Positions 1-9,925 of a DNA stretch of 64,000 bases are shown here, in pieces. Source of the DNA: Babesia bovis T2Bo (Eukaryota; Apicomplexa; Aconoidasida; Piroplasmida; Babesiidae); contig NW_026261572.1 of the NCBI RefSeq assembly GCF_000165395.2, forward strand, positions 434,001 to 498,000. The letters run 5' to 3'. Position 1 is the first letter of the stretch. Every line of letters starts with the position of its first letter. Position numbers and translations under genes: made by a program. The notes under the pieces were generated by a model. That model ran no database searches, was not told the origin of the DNA, and was given only the letters and a program-made list of their open reading frames with translations.

Positions 1-168
1 GCATCTGGTGGTCGTATGAGCCGTCCTTTTGCTTCTCGTGATGTCCGTGCCCATCCTGAGACAGTTACTTACAACCAAGGCAACAGAGGTGGTGGTCGCA
101 GTACTCACGGATTCTCACAGCCATCTAAGGGTCCTGGATCTCAGGATCACGATGACGATTGGTGGTGA
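1..168 (+). CDS. C-terminal tail of a Gly/Arg-rich protein, possibly a DDX3/Ded1-type RNA helicase (partial)
   Basis: The frame is open from base 1 to TGA at 166-168 and encodes 55 residues, so the gene begins before the window. The tail is low-complexity and rich in Gly, Arg and Ser, with a GNRGGGRS patch, and it ends in DDDWW. Ded1/DDX3 helicases have Gly/Arg/Ser-rich C-termini that finish in Trp residues, which is why I suggest that family. No helicase motif lies inside the window, so an RGG-type RNA-binding protein is equally possible. Confidence 0.5.
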   Translation, partial: ASGGRMSRPFASRDVRAHPETVTYNQGNRGGGRSTHGFSQPSKGPGSQDHDDDWW

Positions 169-373
169 GCGGTATATATTGCCATTGTTTATAACCGTAA
201 CATATTCGGTAATAACGTTTCAGTCGCTTAGTTTATTTGTATTAGCTCAGATATGGGTTTGTAGTGTGATCACTCCGGTGTACTATATATGCCAGTTTTA
301 CATTAGACAATTTTAATCTAAATATATAAAACCTGGTTAGGTTCTATATATGATGTAATTTGAATCTGCATCC

Positions 374-835
374 ATGGACTTCAGTCCTGAGGAGGAGAGA
401 TCTGGGATTCACAGCGCGGTGAATCTACACACCAAGCGCATTATTACTGCTTACTACACCATTATAGAGTCATCACAGGTACGTTTTGATTTGTATCTGA
501 AATAGACACGTGATTCAGTTGGAATACGGTCGTGACTGCTTAATACGCACCGATATTGATAATTTTCAATTGAAGATGCACAATGACAGTTTAGTAAGTT
601 TTATTTAGTATAGGTCAATACGTTACAGATGCACAGTTGCCGTATGCTCCACACAATATCATCAGATTTGGTTCTTAATTCGCTTTTGCATTCCTCTGAC
701 CCTGATCTGATGCAGCGTTACCATGAGGAAACTATTGTTGCAGACACTTTAAGCAATCTGCGTAAAGAAATAGATGAGTTTGACAGCTCGCTTTCTTTGA
801 ACTTTTTCGGATCAAAGCAAATTTGCAAAAATTAA
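374..835 (+). CDS. MED22-like Mediator head subunit (candidate)
   Basis: I read three exons: 374-478, 519-593 and 629-835, with introns of 40 and 35 nt. The protein is about 128 residues and mostly helical. An N-terminal KRIITAYYTII segment, a middle stretch of alternating polar and hydrophobic residues, and a C-terminal NLRKEIDEFDSSL helix recall the order of short helices in MED22/SRB6. The match is loose, so the family call is tentative. Context supports it: the gene ends 13 nt from the stop of the facing MED6 gene, and both subunits belong to the Mediator head module that contacts RNA polymerase II. An alternative 3' splice site at 613/614 is in frame but would need a 20-nt intron. Confidence 0.55.
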
Positions 836-848
836 TTTGATATTAAAT

Positions 849-1951
849 TTACAGTGTCAATGAGGTTTGTGTTTCATTAGATTCCTGTGATCTAGGCGTT
901 CCGATGCTCACAGTATTTTCCATTGTTAATTCTTGCAATTCTGCAAGCTTCTTGGACAAAACTTTGATTTCATGCTGGGAGATGCGCATTGCTGCTGACT
1001 CGTGTGGTTTTAGGTAGAATATATGCATGTTACCTATTGACTTATATATGTTTTGTATTAGACTAACCGTCCTTGATAAAGTTTTCGTCCTCATTTTCTT
1101 TAAAGTTGTACTTATTGCACAGCATTTCAATTTGTGGATCCAGTATTTTCTTTTTTGGTTCCCATACATAACCATGTGATGATGACCATTTGACGATGTC
1201 GTTCAATGTGTCATAGAAATTTTCAAAATGTTGTATTGATTCATGTAAGCGGTGTCTGAGTAATGAACCGAAAGGTGGGCACAAGAATATGGATCCTTGT
1301 ATTATATAATACACCTGTTGCAATTTAAAGTTTTACTTCGTTGTATTACCTTAATTGGGGTTGTTGTAAGTCCATTTTGTCCCAGATTTCTGGAAAAGAG
1401 TGTTATATGAAACAGGGTTGAATTGCAGTAATGCTGTATTCTCGCTGGTTCATCCAGGGGTGGTAGATTCGCTAATGCCTCGTTAACGTCATTCAGGTTA
1501 CTGTAAGTCACTTGGAAGATGAGTCCCACTTGTTGGCTGTACAACAGTCATGTGTCAATGAATCATGAAGTATAACCGGATAGTTATAAACTAGGGCAAC
1601 GGAATACGATTGTTGACTTGCATGGTATATGTTTATAGTATACAACCCCCAATACATGTGTCACATACCTATCTACTTCAGTTCCCGCTCTCATAAGTTC
1701 ATTTAGAGAGCCTTCCCGATACTTTTGATAAAATGGGCTCTGATAGAAATAGTCTAGGGCGGCATGATTACTATCAAGTGCAGTTGTTGCTAGGAATCTC
1801 GGGTCAATGAATTCACATTGACATTCAGCTTCATATTCGTTGATAAATTCGTCAGCATCTGTAACTATATAAGCATTGATATATCCATGAAGGATGTTAT
1901 TTCATACAACATACCGTCACAACCGGCTGCCGACATCTGTCGGCCATCCAT
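849..1951 (-). CDS. MED6: Mediator subunit 6 (MED6)
   Basis: Five exons on the minus strand: 1951-1915, 1864-1669, 1536-1350, 1314-1068 and 1033-849. They give 283 residues, and all phases agree. MED6 is a head subunit of the Mediator coactivator linking gene-specific regulators to RNA polymerase II in the nucleus. Family features visible are the ALDYFYQSPFY segment (compare VLDYF..NPFY), a GLIFQVTYS strand, and the YYIIQGSIFLCPPFGSLL block followed about 40 residues later by HGYVWEP. The last is the signature of the MED6 core. The C-terminal 60 residues are diverged. The gene is convergent with the MED22-like gene. Confidence 0.85.
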
Positions 1952-2206
1952 AGCCACTTCAAGTCTGCTGATTAATCACTAAATAGATTCCTAATGGTAT
2001 ATTTATTGGTTTAACACAAGATGTGTACAACACATTTTTGATTTAAAACTACATTGGTAGATGTCCAATCGATGGGGAATTACTATGGTAAATTATAATA
2101 ATCTGGGCCACTTTTCTTTAGTGTTTATTATTTTGAAAGATTATAAGATCTACATATCTATGTTATGTAGCAATCTATGTTGTGTAGTTGATCGTTCATA
2201 TATTTG

Positions 2207-3781
2207 ATGCCATACTGCATAATAACACCAAGCTTAAAGCGGAGCAGCGTTGCACTTACAACATTGTTGTGCTGCTCCGATCGTGTATCAGACATACGAT
2301 TTAATAGAATAGACCAGACTATTACGTTTAATGACACGTTGAAAGGTGGAATCAATACTTTCAAGGTTACAGTTTCACTCTCTAGGGTAGTAACAGACAT
2401 TTCAGTGGAATCATCATCGTATAGCGTTGGTTTAACTTTAGAACGAGTTGCATCTACTCAATTATCTGTATCGGATGATTCTAAAAACAAGGAATCAACC
2501 ATTATCGATGCTTCAACTTCGTTAGAACATGTTAGTGGCCCTGTCAACTTGTTAGGGAATAGCTCAATCATTGCAAGTACAACGGGTTCTACGTCGGTAC
2601 CATGTCATTTTAAAAATAATAGTGAATATTTAAGATCAGTATCAGGTGGTTATTGTGGATTAAGCGATATTGCAATACAGCGTGATACCAAATCGTTAGG
2701 TGGCCGTTCGATTTGCACGAATTCATCTACCGTATCAAATACGCTAGTAACTCTTGAAGTTAAAGATACTATACCGGATACGTCTGGAAGATCGTTATCC
2801 CTGTTAAACAACTCTAATTCATTGGGTAATATCATTTGTCCTACAGCTGATCATTATTTCACATGTTTACTGGATCACATTGTCATTCCAGTTCGTGACT
2901 TTGTTATATTGAGCCCATATCTATACTCTGTTAGCGCCCATATTGGACGAGAGGGTGTTATATTACTGTCATTTAACTTGCGCGTGAGGCTTGGTAACGT
3001 ATCATTATTTGATTTAGGCCTTGCTTCTTTGTATAAATCTGGTTCTCAATTACGTGTCTCCACACATAGTAGCTTATCTGTACACTGCAAAGGTTGTGGC
3101 AGGTTTGTTCATAAAGTGGCTGATGCAAAGTTAGTCCCTCTGCCCACCGATATCTTCAACAGTAGTAGCGACGCGACATTTTGTGAGGAATGCGAGCTTG
3201 ACATACCATCGGATACTATATCTTTATGCCATTCTCCAAGTATAGTGTACCACAGTGAGGAGTTTGTGACACTCTTTATTCCACCTGCATCCGATCCATT
3301 GCCAGTACGTTGCAACACCTGTGACCTTCAACTTGGTCATTATCGTGTTGGCAAATTGGAATACGTGGATTTTTATAAATCACACATTAGTCTATATTCT
3401 GGAGACAGTGATAAAGACATATTTTGGCGCCATTCTCCCTTGTCCGACTTTATAGAATCGCTACAATACAATTCCCAGTCTAGGTTATATATAACTTCTG
3501 AAGGCAACGATAAAACACTTTTTACGGGGTGTGAGTTAGAAGTTCCCCTGGTTTGTCTTGAAATTATCAAGATATGCTCAACTCCGGATACCTTTGTCAC
3601 AAGTGCCTTCGGTATTTTAAAAGCTTCAAGGATATTGTGGAGATTTGTTCGGGAGTTTGGTAATCCACTTATAAAGTGCAACCCGGTTACTTTTGAGTTA
3701 CTTCATGAGCGTTTGTTATATTTTTCTCAGGAGTTGGACCCTAACAGTGGCTACCGTCCATCGTTGTTGGTCTCTTACTAG
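2207..3781 (+). CDS. UBE3D/IPA1-like E3 ubiquitin ligase with HECT-like E2-binding domain (candidate)
   Basis: A single exon of 524 residues starts at ATG 2207; the in-frame TTG three bases upstream is not needed. The N-terminal third is Ser-rich and unrecognised. From about residue 290 two paired-Cys motifs appear: CKGCG followed by LVPLPTDIF and CEEC, then CNTCDLQLG followed by VDFYKSHISLYS. This arrangement (CxxC, LPLP, second Cys pair, CxxCxxxLG) resembles the HECT_2 domain of UBE3D, which binds an E2 through its Cys-rich region. The SUA5 start codon follows the stop after only two bases, so the two may share a transcript. The family call is moderate. Confidence 0.6.
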   Translation: MPYCIITPSLKRSSVALTTLLCCSDRVSDIRFNRIDQTITFNDTLKGGINTFKVTVSLSRVVTDISVESSSYSVGLTLERVASTQLSVSDDSKNKESTIIDASTSLEHVSGPVNLLGNSSIIASTTGSTSVPCHFKNNSEYLRSVSGGYCGLSDIAIQRDTKSLGGRSICTNSSTVSNTLVTLEVKDTIPDTSGRSLSLLNNSNSLGNIICPTADHYFTCLLDHIVIPVRDFVILSPYLYSVSAHIGREGVILLSFNLRVRLGNVSLFDLGLASLYKSGSQLRVSTHSSLSVHCKGCGRFVHKVADAKLVPLPTDIFNSSSDATFCEECELDIPSDTISLCHSPSIVYHSEEFVTLFIPPASDPLPVRCNTCDLQLGHYRVGKLEYVDFYKSHISLYSGDSDKDIFWRHSPLSDFIESLQYNSQSRLYITSEGNDKTLFTGCELEVPLVCLEIIKICSTPDTFVTSAFGILKASRILWRFVREFGNPLIKCNPVTFELLHERLLYFSQELDPNSGYRPSLLVSY

Positions 3782-3783
3782 CG

Positions 3784-5145
3784 ATGGATGTCTTATCTGG
3801 TATTCAAAGGGTCACCCCTGTGAGGGTAACCCTTACTGATACCTCCATAGAAACTCTGGATCTCTTGAAATCCCATTTATCTATTCCAGGCAACTTAATA
3901 GCATTACCAACAGAAACGGTTTATGGCTTGGCTGCCAATGGTTTGTGTGAGAAGTCTGTGTTACGTATATTTGAGGTCAAGGGTAGACCTCTTACTGACC
4001 CTGTTATACTTCACGTTCCAAGTTTTGAGGATGCATTATCTAGTATATTCGATGCCGACTTATACACTGCGTGCGTCGTGCTTTATTTATCATTGCATTT
4101 TTCTCCTGGTCCTTTAACTATAATAACGCGTGGTAGGTCTGGTATACCTCGTGTTGTTTCTGCCAACAGTGGTTATCCTGCTGTTCGTTGTCCTAACCAT
4201 CCTGATGCTCAGGCTATTTTGAAGCACATTGGTTTTCCTCTTGCGGCTCCTTCTGCCAACAAGTTTGGTCACATAAGTCCTACAACAGCTGACCATGTTA
4301 TTTCAGAATTTAAAGACGTCCACATGTATGTTGTTGATGGAGGTAGCTGCAGTCTTGGTCTCGAGTCTACAGTTGCTAAGTTGGAATCCACCGGCGACGG
4401 CATTAGTGCGGATGATTTTTTGCAACGTCATGGTGTGACGTACAAGCATTTGAATGCTGTTGTAGCTTCTATTGATCTTAGTATCACAGATCCTAGGTCT
4501 ATGATTGACGCAGTGATGGCAAGATGCTCAGGTAAGATAGACATGCCACTTGGTTTTGTTGAAGAGCTGGTTGATCATCTTTGGTCCAGGAAAGACACTA
4601 CCTATCGCATAACAATATTGCGTCCTGGTTTTATTACTGAAGCAGACCTAAAAAATATCTTTGCTAATTCCTTATTCAGTGTAAGCGTATCTCGCAAGAC
4701 TGTGTACTCATCTGGGACTGATGTTTGTGACTCACCTGGTATGATATTAACTCACTATGCCCCTTCAGTGCCAACATATTTGATATCTGGTACTGTCCCA
4801 CTTGGTACTGAGAAGGTACCTGCCAATCGCATTGTAATGATCGATTCCGATGGCATGTTTAATGACAAGTCCGGATTATTTTTATCGTATATCGCATTGG
4901 GAAGCACTGATGAGAACATGGCTCATAATCTCTACGGTGCTCTTCGTGAGGCTGAGGAGGCTGCTCTATGTTACAACAAGCCTTTGGGAGATCTTGGTGC
5001 AACAGATACGGCCATTATAGTAATCTCTTACAAGGATCGTGGAACTGAATTGAATGCTACATTGCGTGACCGTCTGATTCGGGCTTCATCTGGAAGGACC
5101 ATCGGTTACACTATGGACCAATCAAGCCTAGACTTCATCTTATAG
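3784..5145 (+). CDS. SUA5: Threonylcarbamoyl-AMP synthase SUA5/YrdC
   Basis: A single exon encodes 453 residues. SUA5 makes threonylcarbamoyl-AMP from threonine, bicarbonate and ATP, the first step of t6A37 modification on ANN-decoding tRNAs. The YrdC domain spans roughly residues 35-220, with the hallmark PTETVYGLAANG, KGRPLTDPVILHV, PLAAPSANKFG and GLESTV motifs. A C-terminal SUA5 domain follows, marked by SPGMILTHYAP near residue 316. Length is normal for SUA5-type rather than short YrdC-type enzymes. The ATG chosen leaves a natural lead-in before the domain and sits 2 nt after the previous stop. Confidence 0.95.
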   Translation: MDVLSGIQRVTPVRVTLTDTSIETLDLLKSHLSIPGNLIALPTETVYGLAANGLCEKSVLRIFEVKGRPLTDPVILHVPSFEDALSSIFDADLYTACVVLYLSLHFSPGPLTIITRGRSGIPRVVSANSGYPAVRCPNHPDAQAILKHIGFPLAAPSANKFGHISPTTADHVISEFKDVHMYVVDGGSCSLGLESTVAKLESTGDGISADDFLQRHGVTYKHLNAVVASIDLSITDPRSMIDAVMARCSGKIDMPLGFVEELVDHLWSRKDTTYRITILRPGFITEADLKNIFANSLFSVSVSRKTVYSSGTDVCDSPGMILTHYAPSVPTYLISGTVPLGTEKVPANRIVMIDSDGMFNDKSGLFLSYIALGSTDENMAHNLYGALREAEEAALCYNKPLGDLGATDTAIIVISYKDRGTELNATLRDRLIRASSGRTIGYTMDQSSLDFIL

Positions 5146-5157
5146 CCGTGGAACACG

Positions 5158-5857
5158 ATGTTTACATTTACTAATATAACACATTCTAGGGTATATGTTA
5201 ATTGCGATTTTATGTTTGCCGTATGGGATGCTTCCATACCATATGGATTCTTGGAAACAGTTTTACATTTACGTTTCCAATTCCTCTTCTTGCAGGCATA
5301 GCAGCTCCGATATTTGATTGATTGAGTTTGAAAATTTGTCAAACTGATGTACGGTAACCTATGTTATATGGAATGCGATTGAATAGGCTTACATGTGTGC
5401 TAATTTTGCAGTCTCCTAACCTGGCTCTGACGAGGCAAACGGGCTCCTGTTCTAACATGGAACTATCCATGTTCGAACTTTTGCCATTCTTCCACGTTTT
5501 CTTATTTGGTATGTCTGTGCATATTGTGTATACAGATTAAACATATTTTTGAAAGCCACTATCTATTAGTCATGTAATTTTTGGACACCGTGATACACCT
5601 GATCACATATGTAATTCACGTTGCCCGGATTCCACGTATTCCTGGGTTACTCAGCCCCTTTGATACATGTTGGCATAAATAGAATGCCTTACAACAACAA
5701 ACATTGGCAAAACCCATTACACATTGATGACTTACGTCGTTTATATGATATGCGAACAGTTTTTGGAGCATTATCTGCATCTGCCACTATCATAGCAGTC
5801 AGCTGCTTGAGAAATTCATCGCAGTTCAACAATACCATGGTTTTAATATTGCGATAA
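5158..5857 (+). CDS. Unresolved small multi-exon gene, possibly membrane-associated
   Basis: An ATG at 5158 lies 12 nt after the SUA5 stop and opens a short frame. A frame-compatible model joins 5158-5259, about 5413-5512 and about 5658-5857, but the first donor (GTTTTAC) is poor, so the structure is uncertain. The last exon is the best supported part, with a continuous reading of about 65 codons that includes RRLYDMRTVFGALSASATI, an amphipathic-to-hydrophobic stretch. No family is recognised. The region could instead hold two small genes, or an untranslated region of SUA5. Confidence 0.3.
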
Positions 5858-5949
5858 TTTTGTATTTGTGTTATATTAGCATTTGTCTATAGGCATTCCC
5901 CATTGGGTTTCTATTAGGGTTCAGTGGTCTGCATCTGAGTTCGGAAACC

Positions 5950-6437
5950 ATGTTTCCGGGTTTATGTGATGACGATGAGATACGTCGTCAGCTTGAGGTT
6001 GGTTTGGGTCTTGATGTGATTGACTCGGTTGACCCTGTTGACGCCGAACCGGAGGGTGTAGACTTGGATATTGACCAGGTTCATAATCGGCGGTACGGTT
6101 CTATATTATTTATCTGATCTTATTTAGTGTTGGTGTTGGATTTAAAAATGCTGAGAAAGGTCGTTTCATTTCCGCTGCTGCTACTAAGCTGAAGGAAGTG
6201 TTAAAATCTGGCAGATCTAAGCATCGCCGATTTGATTCATCGCAAAATTCTAGTGGTCCTCAAGATTCTAGGCCACAGAAGCCAACTAATCATGTAAAAG
6301 TGGTTTCACGTCAATCTCGTACGGAAAATGAATCTAGTTCAGATAGTGAGCCTTCTCGTATGGACTTGATTCAATCTGCTGTTCGCCTCCGTAAAGACAA
6401 GCATAAAAAGGCTGTAATTAAAAACAATCGGAACTAG
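5950..6437 (+). CDS. Small charged protein of unknown function
   Basis: Two exons, 5950-6092 and 6128-6437, separated by a 35-nt GT..AG intron in phase 2, give 150 residues. The N-terminus is acidic (DDDEIRRQLEVGLGLDVID). The centre has KGRFISAAATKLKEVLK, and the rest is Ser/Lys/Arg-rich and probably disordered, with basic clusters near the end that could act in nuclear import. It is convergent with ORC1, whose stop lies 100 nt away. I do not recognise a family; a nuclear or nucleolar role is only a guess from composition. Confidence 0.7.
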
Positions 6438-6539
6438 ACTGTGCCTATGAGTGGAATACACAACTGTTGTCGTATACTATAAGCTGTGTAGTTTATACAA
6501 TGGATCCATTATTCTGTGGGTAATGTTTTAATATAGGGA

Positions 6540-8623
6540 CTACAGATCACGTAGTCGTTGTTCCCAGAACGGGTCCCTTGAAAGCGCGGTAACAATTTGG
6601 CCGACATCTACTTCTGGTACTATCCCTGTATCTCCCAATTCTTCGGATATTACGGGATCAATTTGCACTTTTCTACCTGGAGCAACGGATGTGAATACTG
6701 TTGGTTCCAATGAGATGATACCTGATGTTGCGGCAGATACTAGTAGTTTTTTGAATGAGTTTATTGATATCGTAGCTTTTATATCAGGTTCCAATACTGC
6801 CATCATCCCTCTAAATGCATCGTATACTTTTCTTGCGCAAGCAACGTTGAGTTGTGTATCTTTAAGTTCTAGTACCATGGCCACCAGAAGGCATGCCAAA
6901 GGTTTTGATGAGTGCCTTAATGCTTCTATTACTGCTGAGCTTAATACCATATTTGATACACGATTCATATCAGCGGTGGTTACCTTTCCGTTATTTGCTA
7001 ATGACAAAGCGAGTTTACATATTTGCATTGCTTTTCTCATATCACCACTATAGTTCGTAACTCTTCTGGCGCATAGTTGCAGTGCCAAATCGTCAATATT
7101 ATTTGCGATATCCTTATTAGCCGACAGTACTGCTAATATCTGTTGGTACTTGTACGGCTGGAACACCAGTGTACCGAATGCCAATCTGCTTACGCATGAC
7201 GCTTTCATTTTGCTTGGCAGGTCCATCGTATTCGAGACAATAACTACAATAAGTTTCGAATTCTTCCTTTGTGGCCAATTGAATATTGTGAATAGTACCT
7301 TTTGTTTTTTCGTTACTATATAATCCGCTTCATCCACTATTATTACACTGCGTGGTAATTACAAGTTGATACTTGGCATGTATATAGACTTACATTGGTG
7401 TTTTGTTGTTCTCAAAGAACTTATCGAGTTGTTTGTATGCGTTGATATGGTGTGGCGACTTCTTTTTGAATATCTGTGTATCATCGGTATATACAATGGC
7501 CATGTTACCTTTTTATATAGCACTCGATAGAAATCATTTGGGTCAACTAGGTTGACACCATTTATTTCAACTAATTCAAACCATGGCAATTTCCCGCTAT
7601 GTTTTTTATTTGATATTTCTTTTACTACCATGTTAACTGTGGCTGTTTTTCCAGTTCCTGGCACACCGCTGATATCTGTAATATGTTACTATATATTTCC
7701 CTGACCTACATAGTAACTGTCCTGTACCTCCTTGTTTAATTCCGGTTTCTATGAATGTTCTTATTTGGTTGGCTTCATGTTCTCTATACAGGTTTAATGA
7801 GTCATATAACTATTACCTTCCCAGGATGTACTCATTCTGGAATGCCTTTAGTTCTGTAGCATCCCCTTTTGCCAAGAGGTATACCCTATTATACTCGCTT
7901 GATTCAAGCAATATATCATTCCATTTTGTCTTTATATCAAATGGTTTTATTGCGTGTGACTCTTTGTAGCACATTTTATTGCAGAATACATGTCCGTATT
8001 CATCATCTTGTTCTTCTACTGCTGCTTGATATTCTTCTAGTGAACTGTGTACTTGTACTATATCGTCTATAGCTTCTGCAGTGACGCATTGGAACTGTGA
8101 GCGATTGATCTTCATCAATGCAATACAGTAGCTATACTTACCAGATTAGATGCAATAACTTCATTATGATGGGTGAACCCTTGCCATTTATCCTTAGCCT
8201 CGTTACCACTGCGTCGTTGCGTTGAGAAGTCAGCTGTTATTCCTGGTATTTTATCGTTTGCATCGTAGTAGTATGCCACTTCGGCAAATAACTCATCAGT
8301 TTCATCTTGGAATATTGCCGCTATTTTTGCTATATACATTTTAACAGTACACTTTCGACATTACCTAGGCGTGTTATACGTCTTTCCTCTGACAGGAACT
8401 GCACTACCACATCCACTGAATCTCCTATTTGTATTAAATCTATTCCTTTGGTCACCGATTGATAGAATTTCTTTCCATCTACTTCTACTATTAGGTTTCC
8501 ATGCTTAATATCGCATGTTGGTTCACCTTCCGGTGTCATACTATCTGATATATTTTCATAATCATAGGAATCTCGATCCTCTAGATCTGAGAGGTGTATT
8601 TCAAAATCGAATTCCCTGTCCAT
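6540..8623 (-). CDS. ORC1: Origin recognition complex subunit 1 (ORC1) with BAH domain
   Basis: Seven exons on the minus strand: 8623-8365, 8329-8142, 8109-7817, 7783-7710, 7675-7509, 7473-7394 and 7347-6540. They give 622 residues with consistent phases. ORC1 binds replication origins and loads MCM. A BAH domain lies at about residues 88-200. The AAA+ module follows, with Walker A GVPGTGKT at 275-282, Walker B VDEAD at 358-362 and sensor region VIVSNTMDLP. The C-terminal part carries the ORC/CDC6 lid and winged-helix region. The long N-terminal extension seen in some apicomplexan ORC1 proteins is absent. It is divergently arranged with the HMG-box gene across 492 nt. Confidence 0.92.
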
Positions 8624-9115
8624 TTTATAAGAAGTGATATCATCTCTATAGTGTCTGTTACTGCTATTGTGTTAAACGGTGTATATTAACGGTGTTATCT
8701 AAGACTCCTACGTATTGTGATGGGTTAACACAACAAAGTGGTATTATATTTTGCGTAGAATTCATAGTGTGTATGATCATGTTAACACCGGGGCTTTAAT
8801 GTGGACATTCTGGCATCAAATACATATTCCATGGCGCCCATACGTTGCATTACGTTATATTATGTTAGGATGTGCATTGATTTAGTTGATTAATTTGTGA
8901 TTTGGTGTGCATACAATGAATAATTTAGTTTGTGTTCCCCATGCCCCCCATGAGCTGTCTAAGTGTTGATACCTGGTCGTGTTTTCCTTTGTATACTGTG
9001 TATAGCTTTGGTTTACACACCTTTAAAACCTTTCCCTAGGTTGCTATTGCCGCCTATTGGGCATATTTGGACGGGCTTGTTTTCTTTTTTGGTTCATTCT
9101 GGTCTCTTTGCTACG
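8624..9115. promoter_or_regulatory. Bidirectional intergenic region between ORC1 and the HMG-box gene
   Basis: These 492 nt separate two divergent start codons and must hold both 5' leaders and promoters. The sequence is T-rich on the plus strand. GTTAACAC occurs twice and its reverse-type GTGTTAA once within about 130 nt (8665-8790), a possible shared regulatory word. No ORF or RNA gene is evident. Confidence 0.45.
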
Positions 9116-9409
9116 ATGGCTGGTGCTTCGGACCGTACTGGCGTGCGCAGACCTAGGAAGGCTAAGAAGGATCCCAACGCTCCTAAGCGTGCTTTATCTT
9201 CTTACATGTTTTTTGCTAAGGAGAAGCGTGTAGAGATAATTGCTGAGAACCCTGAGATCGCTAAGGACGTTGCTGCTATCGGTAAGATGATCGGTGCTGC
9301 TTGGAATGCTCTTTCTGATGAGGAGAAGAAGCCCTATGAGCGCATGTCTGATGAAGATCGTGTTAGGTACGAGCGTGAGAAGGCTGAGTACGCCCAGAGG
9401 AAGGTATGA
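9116..9409 (+). CDS. NHP1: HMG-box chromatin protein, NHP6/HMGB type
   Basis: A single exon encodes 97 residues from ATG 9116. One HMG box covers about residues 19-94. It starts with the classic DPNAPKRALSSYMFFAKEKR segment and contains the conserved Trp in GAAWNALSDEEKKPYE. Such proteins bend DNA without sequence specificity and help chromatin remodelling and transcription. A basic N-terminal arm (RRPRKAKK) resembles NHP6A. Both sequence and length agree with what I remember of Babesia bovis NHP1, which is the main species clue. The final AAG GTATGA could alternatively be a splice donor, but no downstream exon fits. Confidence 0.95.
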   Translation: MAGASDRTGVRRPRKAKKDPNAPKRALSSYMFFAKEKRVEIIAENPEIAKDVAAIGKMIGAAWNALSDEEKKPYERMSDEDRVRYEREKAEYAQRKV

Positions 9410-9521
9410 TGCGAATTGTATTATTAATTTCTTTGGTTATCTATTACTTGCTGCGTCTATCTTTCGAATGATATTACTGTGGTTGTTTAATAAACCAGAA
9501 TCTATTCTGGAGCGTTCATAT

Positions 9522-9903
9522 TTAGGGTATTTCACTTTCTGGTATCACTGTATTTTGCGATGTTATACGTATTTCTAGAAATGTTGACTTCCGTCTTTCA
9601 TTACCCGTATTTCCATTCTATATCATTATTAGTATCCTTGTTTTTGTACTTACGAAGATATCCTTTAGTTCACTCTGTGTGGCTAGGTTACCATATCTTC
9701 TTTTTATCTGCTCGCATATGGCCACAGCGCGCGTTGCGTGTTTGAGTGGTGCTTTCAGTACTATTTCATCCACTTCGTTCTGTGTATTTGTGATGTACTT
9801 CAATGCAACTAACACTGCTAATGAGTCTGCTACACTCTTCCACTAATGCTGCAGTTTTAGAGCTGTCATTCTCCACCATTACTTCATAAATTCGTGTGGC
9901 CAT
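9522..9903 (-). CDS. Alba-family nucleic-acid-binding protein
   Basis: Three exons: 9903-9883, 9842-9654 and 9617-9522, with introns of 40 and 36 nt, give 101 residues, the usual size of a single Alba domain. Alba proteins bind DNA or RNA; in apicomplexans they act in chromatin and in translational control. Diagnostic segments are ALKYITNTQNEVDEIVLKA, the helix HATRAVAICEQIKRRY, and a final beta strand FLEIRITS encoded by the last exon. The first exon is only seven codons, so the start is the weakest part. The ATG lies 22 nt after the AATF stop on the same strand. Confidence 0.8.
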
Positions 9904-9925
9904 TTTTGGTGTATAATGTTAATAC

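Noticed and set aside
594..613. A 20-nt intron in the MED22-like gene
   Set aside because: A second acceptor (TTACAG at 623-628) keeps the same frame and gives a 35-nt intron, the normal size here.
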